DNA of 64,000 nucleotides from Pseudomonas sp. 10S4. GTDB taxonomy: Bacteria; Pseudomonadota; Gammaproteobacteria; Pseudomonadales; Pseudomonadaceae. The translations under genes were made by a program, and so were the position numbers. Positions 7,059 through 15,473 of the stretch are shown one piece after another; positions within the stretch are counted from its first letter, which is position 1, and each line of letters starts with the position of its first letter. The stretch is taken from the NCBI RefSeq assembly GCF_034344865.1, contig NZ_CP133774.1, positions 4,650,001 through 4,714,000 of the forward strand. The letters are read 5' to 3'. The notes under the pieces are model-generated. The model was not told where the DNA came from. It did not search any database and saw only the letters and a list, made by a program, of their open reading frames with translations.

Positions 7059-10000
7059 ATGTCTGAAATAACAACGCTCGATGCTCTTGCTAAACTCATC
7101 GGTGGTCAAATGATTGGCGGAGCCGCATCAAGTGCGGACGCCGCCAATGAAATAATAGCCACAACGGATACTAAGGAAACCGACTTTGGAAAAATCGCCG
7201 ATAGCATAGTTGCAAGTTCTGATTTGGCGGGTATCGCTGCCGGTAATATTCAAATGTTTCAGCAGTTTTTGTCTGCGTCGAGTGAAGCGGGAGCTTTGGC
7301 TGCGGGACTTGCGACCAGGGCTGGAGCTATTGGAGTGGTCGCGAACATCCTGGCAATGGGTGACACTGCCCTGGAGCGAGGGTATGACAAAATCAAAACG
7401 GGTACCATTGTCAGTACCGTTGGAGGTGTATTGCTGACTGCTGGAACGGTGGCTCTTGCACCAGAGGCAGTCATAGCATTGGGCATTTTGGGTGCAGGCC
7501 TGACTATTGCCGGACTGACTAACCTGGGTACGGTTGGTAGTAACGAGGCTTGGCTCGCAAGTGCGTACAGTTCCATGGCTGACACGATAAAGCCTTACTA
7601 CGACAGTCTTTCGATAGACGAACAGACCTCCTTCCAGAGTGCGCTGACAAATGCCGTTCAAAGCACTTTAAATGGCGGCATGTTGGTCCCGACAATCGAT
7701 TCGGACGGTCAAATTGACGGGTATTCAATGCAAGCCCCGACTTCTGTCGTCCAACAGGATAATGGCAGTACGGTCAGCTACTTTGACGGTGGCATAGGGG
7801 TTGTATCTCCTGCCCCCGGCGATACCTCGTCAGGTTTAGTTTGGACTATTCCTCAGCCAGGCTCTGAAAACTCAGTAGAGATTTCAACGTACAAGGATGG
7901 AAGTTATACGTACAACAGCGTTGACCAAAGTCAAACAAAGATCAGCATTGACAGCAATACTGCAAACACAGCTACAGCGTCTGCTCAAAACGAGGAAATG
8001 ATTCAGACGTCGTCAAACGGTAGTGTTAGCGCGACCTTGGGTGGCACAGGCGCTACCGCGAACTTAAACAACGCTAACGAGGTGTTGATTGATGGTGCTA
8101 GTGCGACAATAACGGGTTCCAACAACAACGTTAATGCCGGTGCAGATAGCCAAACCACCATCAATGGCTCCAGCAATAACATCACAGGCGATACTGGCGC
8201 CACAGTAGATCTGGCAAACGGATCGGACTGGGATGTCGTGACGATGATGAAAAATGGCGAAGTCATCATCGCTGACGCAGATACCGGAATAACCATCAAC
8301 GCCAGCGACAGTACTGTGGCCATTGGCACCTATGCCAGCGTTTCAATCAACGGCAGCACTGACGTAGTTACTGGAGGCAATGGTGACAACGTCACCACCC
8401 AGGGAACTGGACAGAACATCACACTGGGTACTGGAAGTACATTGGTCATGACTGGCACCGATGAAGAAGCCAGCCTGTCCAACGGTACCGTTTGGTTGGG
8501 AGCGAACACAACACTGACCGGTAGTGGTTTAACCGGTTCCAACGATGTTTTAAACGTCAGCCAGAACGACTCCGTCGTCGAGAACGGCAAGGACGACACC
8601 GTTAACCTGAGTTCAGGTGACAGCCTGGTCAGCAATGGCGGGGGGAATAACATCATCAATGCTGGCGTAGATGACACTGTGGTCATCGACAGTATCACCG
8701 CGGGGTATACCGATACGGTGAACGCCACCGGTGATCAAAGCATCACCTTGGGCAACGACGTATCGGTCGATGTCGTGGGCAGTGGCAATACGATTTTCGT
8801 GGCAGGCACCGGCGACGTGTTGACGGACTCGGGCGACACGATTGCAAGCAGCAATGCCTCCCTGACGATAATGAACACCTCGGGGACTGCGGATCTTATC
8901 AGCGGCAGCAACGACACGATTACGGCCAACCACAGTTCGATTTCGTTCAGTGGGATGGACGAGGTTTTGTCTGGAGTCTATGACACGGTAGGGCTGGAAA
9001 CGGGTAGTTCGCTGACGCTATCGCTCTATGACGACACCCTCAACCTGAGTTCAGGTGCCAGCGTGGTCATTAGTGGAGGCGTTGGCAGCGGAAACGTCAT
9101 CAATGCTGGCGTTGATGACATCGTGGATATCGACAGTATGACTGCCGGGTATACCGATACGGTGAACGCCACAGGTGATCAGAGCATCACGTTGGGCAAC
9201 GACGTGTCGGTTGATGTGGTGGGCGGTGGCAATACGATTTTCGTGGCAGGCACTGGCGATGTCTTGGCGGATTCGGGTGACACGATTGCAAGCAGCAATG
9301 TCTCCTTAACGATTATGAACACCTCGGGGGCTGCTGACCTTATCAGCGGCGACGGCGATACGATTACGGCCAACCACAGTTCGATTTCGTTCGGTGGGGT
9401 GGGTGAGGTTTTGTCCGGGGTCTATGACACGGTTGGGCTGGAAACGGGTAGTTCGCTGACGCTTTCGCTCTATGACGACACCCTCAACCTGAGTTCAGGT
9501 GCCAGCGTGTTCATTAGTGGCGGCGTTGGCAGCGGCAACATCATCAATGCTGGTGTTGATGACATCGTCGATATCGACAGTATGACTGCCGGGTATACCG
9601 ATACCGTGAACGCCACGGGTGATCAAAGCATCACGTTGGGCAGCGACGTATCAGTCGATGTTGTGGGCAGTGGCAATACGATCACCGCCAATGGCGGCGA
9701 TAGCGTGTCAGCCAATGGCGATACGATCCTGATCGCAGGAATCGGCAATTCGCTTGCGGGGGCGGGCGACACGATTTCAAGCAGCAATATCTCCTTAACG
9801 ATTATGAACACCTCGGGGGCTGCCGATCTTATCAGCGGCGACGGTGACACGATTACAGCCAGCCACAGTTCGATAATGCTCAGTGGAGTGGGCGAGGTGA
9901 TGTCCGGAAGCTATGACACGATCGTGGTGAACACGGGTAGTTCGGTGACGCTGACTAACTATGACGACACCATCAACCTCAGTTCAGGCGCCAGCCTGGT

Positions 10001-10079
10001 CACCAGTGGAGGGGGGCAACATTATCAATGCCGGTGTGGATTCCACCGTGTATATCGGCAGTACCACAATCGGTGCTGA
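7059..10079 (+). CDS. Giant T1SS-exported beta-repeat protein, N-terminal fragment
   Basis: This is the first of three frames that together would make one protein of about 1971 residues (7059-12974). The ATG at 7059 follows the ribosome binding site aggggg; an upstream GTG frame lacks one. The N-terminus MSEITTLDALAKLIGG resembles a double-glycine leader. Residues about 60-165 are an Ala/Gly-rich hydrophobic region. Next come low-complexity Ser/Thr/Asn/Gly beta-strand repeats, then long near-identical units containing GDQSITLG, SVDVVGSGNTI, MNTSG, YDTVGL and YDDTLNLSSGA. The frame is lost at the G6 run 10011-10016: one G too many gives a 20-residue nonsense tail. Classical RTX nonapeptides are essentially absent. 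It is probably a surface or extracellular adhesin-like stalk. Confidence 0.85.
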   Translation: MSEITTLDALAKLIGGQMIGGAASSADAANEIIATTDTKETDFGKIADSIVASSDLAGIAAGNIQMFQQFLSASSEAGALAAGLATRAGAIGVVANILAMGDTALERGYDKIKTGTIVSTVGGVLLTAGTVALAPEAVIALGILGAGLTIAGLTNLGTVGSNEAWLASAYSSMADTIKPYYDSLSIDEQTSFQSALTNAVQSTLNGGMLVPTIDSDGQIDGYSMQAPTSVVQQDNGSTVSYFDGGIGVVSPAPGDTSSGLVWTIPQPGSENSVEISTYKDGSYTYNSVDQSQTKISIDSNTANTATASAQNEEMIQTSSNGSVSATLGGTGATANLNNANEVLIDGASATITGSNNNVNAGADSQTTINGSSNNITGDTGATVDLANGSDWDVVTMMKNGEVIIADADTGITINASDSTVAIGTYASVSINGSTDVVTGGNGDNVTTQGTGQNITLGTGSTLVMTGTDEEASLSNGTVWLGANTTLTGSGLTGSNDVLNVSQNDSVVENGKDDTVNLSSGDSLVSNGGGNNIINAGVDDTVVIDSITAGYTDTVNATGDQSITLGNDVSVDVVGSGNTIFVAGTGDVLTDSGDTIASSNASLTIMNTSGTADLISGSNDTITANHSSISFSGMDEVLSGVYDTVGLETGSSLTLSLYDDTLNLSSGASVVISGGVGSGNVINAGVDDIVDIDSMTAGYTDTVNATGDQSITLGNDVSVDVVGGGNTIFVAGTGDVLADSGDTIASSNVSLTIMNTSGAADLISGDGDTITANHSSISFGGVGEVLSGVYDTVGLETGSSLTLSLYDDTLNLSSGASVFISGGVGSGNIINAGVDDIVDIDSMTAGYTDTVNATGDQSITLGSDVSVDVVGSGNTITANGGDSVSANGDTILIAGIGNSLAGAGDTISSSNISLTIMNTSGAADLISGDGDTITASHSSIMLSGVGEVMSGSYDTIVVNTGSSVTLTNYDDTINLSSGASLVTSGGGQHYQCRCGFHRVYRQYHNRC

Positions 10080-11620
10080 CGATACAGTGAACGCCACCGG
10101 TGATCAGAGCATCACCTTAGGCAGCGATGTATCAGTCGATGTGGTGGGCAGTGGCAATACGATTTTGGTTGCAGGCACCGGCGATGTGTTGTCGGGTTCG
10201 GGTGACACGATTTCAAGCAGTAATGTCTCGCTGACTATTTTGAATACCTCGGGTACTGCCGATCTTATCAGCGGTAACAACGACACCATTACGGCCAACC
10301 ACAGTTCGATTTCGTTCAGTGGGATGGATGAGGTTTTGTCCGGAAACTACGACACGGTTGGGCTGGGCACGGGTAGTTCTGTGACGCTGACCAGCTATGA
10401 CGAAACCCTCAATGTGAATTCGGGGGCCAGCGTCGTCATTAGCGGAGGAGGTAATAACATCATCAATGCTGGCGTTGATGACACCGTGGTCATCGACAGT
10501 ATGTTTGCGGGATATATTGATACGGTGAACGCCACAGATGATCAGGGCATCATCTTGGGCAGCGACGTATCGGTCGATGTGGTGGGCGCTGGCAATACGA
10601 TCACCGTCAATGGCGGCGATAGCGTGTCAGCGAATGGCGATACGATCCAGATTGCGGGAATCGACAATTCGCTTTCGGGTTCGGGCGATACGATTTCAAG
10701 CAGCAATGGCTCCTTGACGATTATGAACACCTCGGGGGCTGCCGATCTTATCAGCGGTAATAGCGACACGATTACAGCCAACCACAGTTCTATTATGTTC
10801 GGTGGGGTGGGCGAGGTGTTGTCTGGAAACTACGACACGGTTGGGCTGGGCACGAGTAGTTCTGTGACGCTGACCAGCTATGACGATTCCATCAACCTGA
10901 GTTCAGGTGCCGGTGTGGTCATCAGTGGAGGGGGAAACAACATCATCAATGCTGGCATTGATGACAGTGTTGTCATCAACAGTAGCTCTGACGGGTATGC
11001 CAATACAGTGAACGCCACGGGTGATCAGAACATCACTTTGGGCAGTGATGTATCGGTCAATGTGGTAGGCAGTGGTAATACGATTTTGGTGACAGGTACT
11101 GGCGATGTGTTGACGGACTCGGGAGACACGGTTTCAAGTAGCAATATCTCCCTGACGATTATGAACACCTCGGGTACTGCCGATTTTATCAGCGGCAACA
11201 ACGACACGATTACAACCAACCGCAGTTCGATTATGTTCGGTGGGGTGGGCGAGGTGATGTCCGGAAACTACGACACGGTTGGGCTGGCCACGGGTAGTTC
11301 CGTGACACTGGCCAACTATGACGACACCGTCAACATGAGTTCAGGTGCCAGTGTGATCATTAGTGGAGGGGGAATAACATCATCAACGCTGGCGTTGATG
11401 ACACCGTGGTCATCGACAATAGCTCCAGCGGGTACACCGAAACGGTGAACGCCACGGGTGATCAGGGCATCACCTTGGGCAGCGACGTATCGGTCAATGT
11501 GGTGGGCAGTGGCAATACGGTCGCCGCCAATGGTGGGGACAGCCTGTCAGCGAATGGCGATACGATCCTGATCGCAGGAATCAACAATTCGCTGACGGGT
11601 TCAGGTAATACGATTACCAG
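8610..11620 (+). repeat. Seven tandem DNA-level repeats of about 438-483 bp inside the giant gene
   Basis: Using gtgatcag/gtgatcaa of the GDQ codons as anchor, copies begin near 8731, 9175, 9619, 10100, 10538, 11021 and 11458, giving spacings of 444, 444, 481, 438, 483 and 437. The longer spacings contain an additional 39 bases encoding a NGGDSVSANGDT segment. Units are nearly identical over long stretches at DNA level, so copy number probably changes by recombination, and short-read assembly would be unreliable here. Confidence 0.85.
9961..11448 (+). CDS. Giant T1SS-exported beta-repeat protein, middle fragment (frame 2)
   Basis: From about 10017 this frame continues the repeat protein directly: NIINAGVDSTVYIG follows SGGG of the first fragment. 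Codons before about 10010 are out of phase and not genuine. It holds repeat units 4 to 6, alternating between short and long forms; the long form carries an extra segment NGGDSVSANGDTI. The frame is lost again at the G5 run 11368-11372, where one G is missing relative to the equivalent GGGNN codons of other units, and the protein continues in the original frame. The two slips are opposite in sign and therefore compensate overall. There is no separate start signal, so as it stands this part would not be translated. Confidence 0.7.
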   Translation: MTTPSTSVQAPAWSPVEGGNIINAGVDSTVYIGSTTIGADDTVNATGDQSITLGSDVSVDVVGSGNTILVAGTGDVLSGSGDTISSSNVSLTILNTSGTADLISGNNDTITANHSSISFSGMDEVLSGNYDTVGLGTGSSVTLTSYDETLNVNSGASVVISGGGNNIINAGVDDTVVIDSMFAGYIDTVNATDDQGIILGSDVSVDVVGAGNTITVNGGDSVSANGDTIQIAGIDNSLSGSGDTISSSNGSLTIMNTSGAADLISGNSDTITANHSSIMFGGVGEVLSGNYDTVGLGTSSSVTLTSYDDSINLSSGAGVVISGGGNNIINAGIDDSVVINSSSDGYANTVNATGDQNITLGSDVSVNVVGSGNTILVTGTGDVLTDSGDTVSSSNISLTIMNTSGTADFISGNNDTITTNRSSIMFGGVGEVMSGNYDTVGLATGSSVTLANYDDTVNMSSGASVIISGGGITSSTLALMTPWSSTIAPAGTPKR

Positions 11621-12974
11621 CAGCAATATTTCCCTGGCAATTGTAAATGCGTCGGCAGTCGCAAATACAATCACTGGTGATCACGATGTCATTGCTGTCA
11701 GCCATAGTGTGCTCAATCTGAATGGGTCGAATGAGGTCGTGTCCGGTAACGATGATGTGATCACAGTTGCACACGGTGAAAGCGTCATCATCAGTGGTGC
11801 AGGCAACACCGTCACAGGGTCTTCTGACCGCATCACGTTATCTGGTGATAACAGCTCGCTGACTATCCAGGGGAACGGCGACAACCTGACGGCGTCGGGT
11901 GTCAATGACCGGATCATTGACAATCGTGCCGATGGCTCGTCGGTTCTCTACGGTTGGAACAGCAGTGGGACCGAAACGGAAACCGTTTATTCCGAGGCCA
12001 ACGACGGTGGTCAAATAATCGGTGGATATGGGTATTCGGGGCCGGGTATAGGTGTTGACGTCCCGGTTGGATATGGCGGCGATGACGGTGGTGATGGTGG
12101 TGATGGCGGTGGCTATGGCTTTGCGGGTGATCGATCTCTAGTGTCGTCTGCTGTTGGCAAGAACATCGGCGCCATCGCGCAATACGATCTCAATCACGCA
12201 AACCTGTCTGCCGCGGATGCTGCTGAGGTTGCGCAGCATCAGGTCCAGGCCATAGCGAGCCAGGCATCCACAACCGGAGCAGGTTCCGCAGTGCTTGAAG
12301 GCGCCAAATTCGACCAGCAGGTCATTACCTGGAGTCTTGCGGACACTCAGGGAACCCAGGCCGCGCAATTCAGTGGCTATATGGGGAGTGCCGACGAGTC
12401 GGTCGTTCAGGGCGCTTTTAACACCTGGGCTGCCGCCATGCCGGGCGTGACGTTCAAAGAGGTGGCCGACTCCGCGCAGTCTGACATCCGGCTGGGCTTT
12501 GGCGATTTCAACACCGCGACTACCGGGGTTATCGGCTACACCAGCTATCAGGCCAATGACGGTCAGATTGAGCCCGATGCCATCGTGCGCGTGGAGGATT
12601 CTGCCCAGGATGCGCTGACAACAGGCGCCGACGGGCAACAGATCTTCGCCGGCACCGACGCCACCCTGTCGCAAGTGTTGCTGCATGAAATTGGCCACGC
12701 GCTGGGCCTGGGAGACAACGCCGATCAAAACTCGGTGATGAACTACCAGCTCACCACCAGTAACCGGGCGCTGGACCGTACGGACCTCGGCGGTATCGGT
12801 TCGCTTTATGGTGCTGGCGCGAGTACCGCGCCAGTGGGCGGCAGTGGTGTGAGCCAGTTGATTCAGGCCATGTCTACCTTCAATGCGGATGCCGGTGTCG
12901 CCGATACCGCCTTGCTGCCGGCCTCGTTATCAACGAGCAGCATCACCTTGGCCGCCACCTCGCGCGCGGCCTGA
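11406..12974 (+). CDS. Giant T1SS-exported protein, C-terminal fragment with metzincin-like protease domain
   Basis: This frame carries the last repeat unit, a Gly/Asp linker (GGDDGGDGGDGGG near 12080), and a domain of about 230 residues resembling serralysin/matrixin metallopeptidases. The zinc motif HEIGHALGLGD (codons 12684-12716) has two His plus a third ligand that would be Asp, not the usual His. The catalytic Glu is present and the Met-turn is SVMNY. The last about 50 residues (SQLIQAMSTF to LAATSRAA) are uncharged and small-residue rich, as in C-terminal T1SS signals. Having the protease after the repeats is the reverse of serralysins, where the protease precedes the RTX repeats. The start at 11406 is only the first GTG in the frame; true coding resumes about 11373. 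Confidence 0.8.
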   Translation: MVIDNSSSGYTETVNATGDQGITLGSDVSVNVVGSGNTVAANGGDSLSANGDTILIAGINNSLTGSGNTITSSNISLAIVNASAVANTITGDHDVIAVSHSVLNLNGSNEVVSGNDDVITVAHGESVIISGAGNTVTGSSDRITLSGDNSSLTIQGNGDNLTASGVNDRIIDNRADGSSVLYGWNSSGTETETVYSEANDGGQIIGGYGYSGPGIGVDVPVGYGGDDGGDGGDGGGYGFAGDRSLVSSAVGKNIGAIAQYDLNHANLSAADAAEVAQHQVQAIASQASTTGAGSAVLEGAKFDQQVITWSLADTQGTQAAQFSGYMGSADESVVQGAFNTWAAAMPGVTFKEVADSAQSDIRLGFGDFNTATTGVIGYTSYQANDGQIEPDAIVRVEDSAQDALTTGADGQQIFAGTDATLSQVLLHEIGHALGLGDNADQNSVMNYQLTTSNRALDRTDLGGIGSLYGAGASTAPVGGSGVSQLIQAMSTFNADAGVADTALLPASLSTSSITLAATSRAA

Positions 12975-12994
12975 CAGGCAGTTTTCAAAGCGTA

Positions 12995-13042
12995 AAAGCT
13001 GTCACGACATCCGCGTGGTTTGCAGCGGATGTCGTGCTCCAG
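12995..13042 (+). promoter_or_regulatory. Long hairpin between giant protein gene and sulfotransferase gene
   Basis: Arms cacgacatccgc (13001-13012) and gcggatgtcgtg (13023-13034) are a perfect 12-bp inverted repeat with a 10-base loop, extended by outer arms agctg/cagct (12995-12999, 13038-13042). No T-tract follows. It could stabilise the upstream mRNA or damp read-through into the sulfotransferase gene, lowering its level relative to the substrate. Confidence 0.6.
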
Positions 13043-13103
13043 CTATGGCGCAACGACGCCTGTCCACAACACGTTGACCGTTCTGATCGAACAGGGAACA
13101 ACT

Positions 13104-13931
13104 TTGAAAACCAGATTTCATTTGATTTCCGGCCTGCCACGCTCAGGCTCGACCCTTCTCTCGGGCCTCTTGCGCCAGAACCCGCGTTTTGCGGCCACGA
13201 TGACCAGTCCCGTGGCTGCACTTGTCGGCACCGTGCACCCGAAGATGTGCGGCGGCGAGTTCGGCGGGTTCTTTGACGACACCAAACGGGCAGCCATTCT
13301 GCGGGCGGTGTTCGAGTCTTATTACGCCGACACACTCGCGACGATGCCCGGCGACGCGGTGGTGTTCGATACCAATCGCACATGGACCGGGCGCGCTGCG
13401 TTGTTGGGATCGATTTATCCTGAATCGCGGATTATCTGTTGCGTACGCGATGTCGGCTGGATCATCGACAGCATTGAAAGCATGCTCGCGAAAAACCCTT
13501 TACAACTTTCACGCATGTTCAATTTTCAACCCGGTGCTTCGCTTTATGCGCGAGTTGAAACGCTGATGAATTCAGATAGTGGCCTGATTGGTTTGTCCTG
13601 GAGCAACCTGCGCGAAGCCTGGTTTGGCGCAGAAGCAAAACGTCTGATCGTGGTGCCTTACGACCATTTGGTGAAAGAACCCGCGCGTACCTTGCAGCGG
13701 CTGTATACGGAGTTGGGTGAAGCTTATTTCGAGCACGATTTTCATAATGTTGCGTATGACGAGCCGGACTACGACGCCCACATCGGCATGCCAGGTCTGC
13801 ACAGCGTCCGAAACAAGGTCGAATACCGTGAGCGTAAGCCGTGTATTCCACCGGATGTCTTTGCCAAATATGCGAGTACCCACTTTTGGGATAAGGCCGA
13901 ACTCAATGTTCGAGGTGTGACCATTGTTTAA
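13104..13931 (+). CDS. PAPS-dependent sulfotransferase in the T1SS block
   Basis: The 275-residue protein starts FHLISGLPRSGSTLL, where PRSGST (residues 12-17) is the 5'-phosphosulfate-binding loop of sulfotransferases. A second motif CVRDVGWIIDSIES (Arg about 114, Ser about 122) fits the 3'-phosphate-binding Arg and Ser. It should transfer sulfate from PAPS to a hydroxyl in the cytoplasm. I prefer the TTG start at 13104 because aggg lies upstream and the P-loop then begins near residue 10. The open frame extends to 13020, with an ATG at 13029 inside the hairpin. Its position between the exported repeat protein and the TolC-type gene recalls RaxST in the Xanthomonas rax locus, which sulfates a tyrosine of a T1SS substrate. 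The substrate here is inferred. Confidence 0.85.
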   Translation: MKTRFHLISGLPRSGSTLLSGLLRQNPRFAATMTSPVAALVGTVHPKMCGGEFGGFFDDTKRAAILRAVFESYYADTLATMPGDAVVFDTNRTWTGRAALLGSIYPESRIICCVRDVGWIIDSIESMLAKNPLQLSRMFNFQPGASLYARVETLMNSDSGLIGLSWSNLREAWFGAEAKRLIVVPYDHLVKEPARTLQRLYTELGEAYFEHDFHNVAYDEPDYDAHIGMPGLHSVRNKVEYRERKPCIPPDVFAKYASTHFWDKAELNVRGVTIV

Positions 13932-14000
13932 ACCGAGGTTGTCGAGGCGATCTGATCAATCACGCGGTGAGTTCCAGGTCAAAAGGATGAGTGGTCAGGC

Positions 14001-15473
14001 ATGGTGAGTTTTAGTCGAGCGGCCCTGCGTACTGGCGTCGCGTGTGTTCTTTTTTGTGTGGGTACGGGCCAAAGTTTTGCTTTCGAATTAGCGCCAACTG
14101 ATCCGTTGCGGCAATTAAAGGGTGTATCTGCCACGCCGGCCAATCACATGTTCGATCCGTCGTCCGCATTGGACGTGTGTGCGGGCGATGCAAAGACCGA
14201 TCTGACGTTACTCGATATCGTCTCCAGCGCGTTGTGCCACAACCCGAAAACCCGTGACGCCTGGGCCAATGTCAAAGTGCAAGCTGCGCAGGTCGGTGTA
14301 TCCGAGGCCGCCTATCTGCCGACGTTGAATGGCACGATGCAGGCAGCGAAAGATAATTCGAACAGTCGCGGAACCGCCGCCGATCCGTTCGACGTTCAAT
14401 CCAGCAGCCGCTACCAGAGCGCCGGATTGACACTGACGTGGCTGCTCTATGATTTCGGCGCCCGATCGGCAGGCGTCGATTACGCCAAGAGCAAGCTCGC
14501 ATCCGCTCTGGCGGGACAAGACAGCGCATTGCAGACGGTGTTTGCCAATACGGTCAAGGACTACTACGCCGCCTTCGTCGCGCAAAAAAACATGCAGGCG
14601 ACGCGAGACATTGAAGCAGATGCAAAGCGTGTATTGGACGCGGCAACGGTACGAGTACAGCACGGCGTGGCGGCCGTCAGCGATCAGTTGCAAGCGCAAA
14701 CGTCGTATTTCCAGGCGACCTTCAATCGCCACAAGGCCGAGGGCGATTGGTTGTCTTCGCTTGGCTTGATGGCGATCGACATGGGACGACGTCCCAATCA
14801 ACCCTTGCATCTGGTCGACGCGGACAACGTCACTTTGCCCACCAAGTCCTTTGGGCGGTCTGTCGATCAATTGCTGCAAACCGCCCAGGAGCGACACCCT
14901 TCATTAATCGCTGCCCGAGCTGATCTGGCGGCGGCGCAAGCCAACGAAGAAGTCGTCCGGGCGCAGGGCCGACCGACGATCAGCTTTGTCGGTAAATACA
15001 ACTACGATAATCAACCCCAGAGCTCAGGCGCCGGTCAGCAATATTTTGGTGAGACCGTTCGGGACCGCTCGGTCGGGCTACAAGTCAACATCCCGCTTTT
15101 TGAGGGGTTTACCCGAACCTATCAAGTGCGCGGCGCGCAGGCTCAGGTCGAAGGCAAGGAAGCCAGCTTGAGCGATGCTGAACTGCAAGTAGCGTCCAGT
15201 GTCTGGACCGATTACCAGACATTGACGGTAGACACGGAAAACGTGCACACCAGCCAGCAAATTCTCGACAGTGCCCATCAGGCATTCGATGCCGCGCAAG
15301 CGCGCTATGGGAAGGGCGTGACCGGTATCCTTGAGGTCATCACGACCCAGACGGCATTGGCCAACGCGCTGCAACAGCAGATCAGCGCGCTGGCTGGCTG
15401 GCAGAACGCACGGATTCAATTGGCGTCGAGTTTGGGGAGCCTGGATTTGAAGAGTCTTTACTCGACGCCTTGA
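14001..15473 (+). CDS. TolC-family outer-membrane channel of the T1SS
   Basis: The 490-residue protein has a signal peptide (cleavage expected after QSFA, about residue 28) and two long alpha-helical halves typical of the TolC/OEP fold, for example AQARYGKGVTGILEVITTQT near the C-terminus, where R-Y-x-x-G is a family hallmark. It should form the trimeric outer-membrane exit duct contacted by the HlyD-type adaptor. It is the last gene of the block, 69 bases after the sulfotransferase gene. An aagga sequence lies about 12 bases before the ATG. With exporter, adaptor and channel all in one block, the secretion apparatus is complete apart from the frame problem in the adaptor. Confidence 0.92.
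   Translation: MVSFSRAALRTGVACVLFCVGTGQSFAFELAPTDPLRQLKGVSATPANHMFDPSSALDVCAGDAKTDLTLLDIVSSALCHNPKTRDAWANVKVQAAQVGVSEAAYLPTLNGTMQAAKDNSNSRGTAADPFDVQSSSRYQSAGLTLTWLLYDFGARSAGVDYAKSKLASALAGQDSALQTVFANTVKDYYAAFVAQKNMQATRDIEADAKRVLDAATVRVQHGVAAVSDQLQAQTSYFQATFNRHKAEGDWLSSLGLMAIDMGRRPNQPLHLVDADNVTLPTKSFGRSVDQLLQTAQERHPSLIAARADLAAAQANEEVVRAQGRPTISFVGKYNYDNQPQSSGAGQQYFGETVRDRSVGLQVNIPLFEGFTRTYQVRGAQAQVEGKEASLSDAELQVASSVWTDYQTLTVDTENVHTSQQILDSAHQAFDAAQARYGKGVTGILEVITTQTALANALQQQISALAGWQNARIQLASSLGSLDLKSLYSTP

Noticed and set aside
7059..7110. Bacteriocin precursor
   Set aside because: The GG-like motif heads a protein of almost 2000 residues and the exporter lacks a peptidase Cys.
8610..11620. Possible CRISPR or satellite array
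   Set aside because: Repeats are 437-483 bp, coding and contiguous; no short repeats with unique spacers.
7059..12974. RTX calcium-binding repeat protein
   Set aside because: The GGxGxDxxx nonapeptide series is missing; only isolated GGNGDN-like matches occur.
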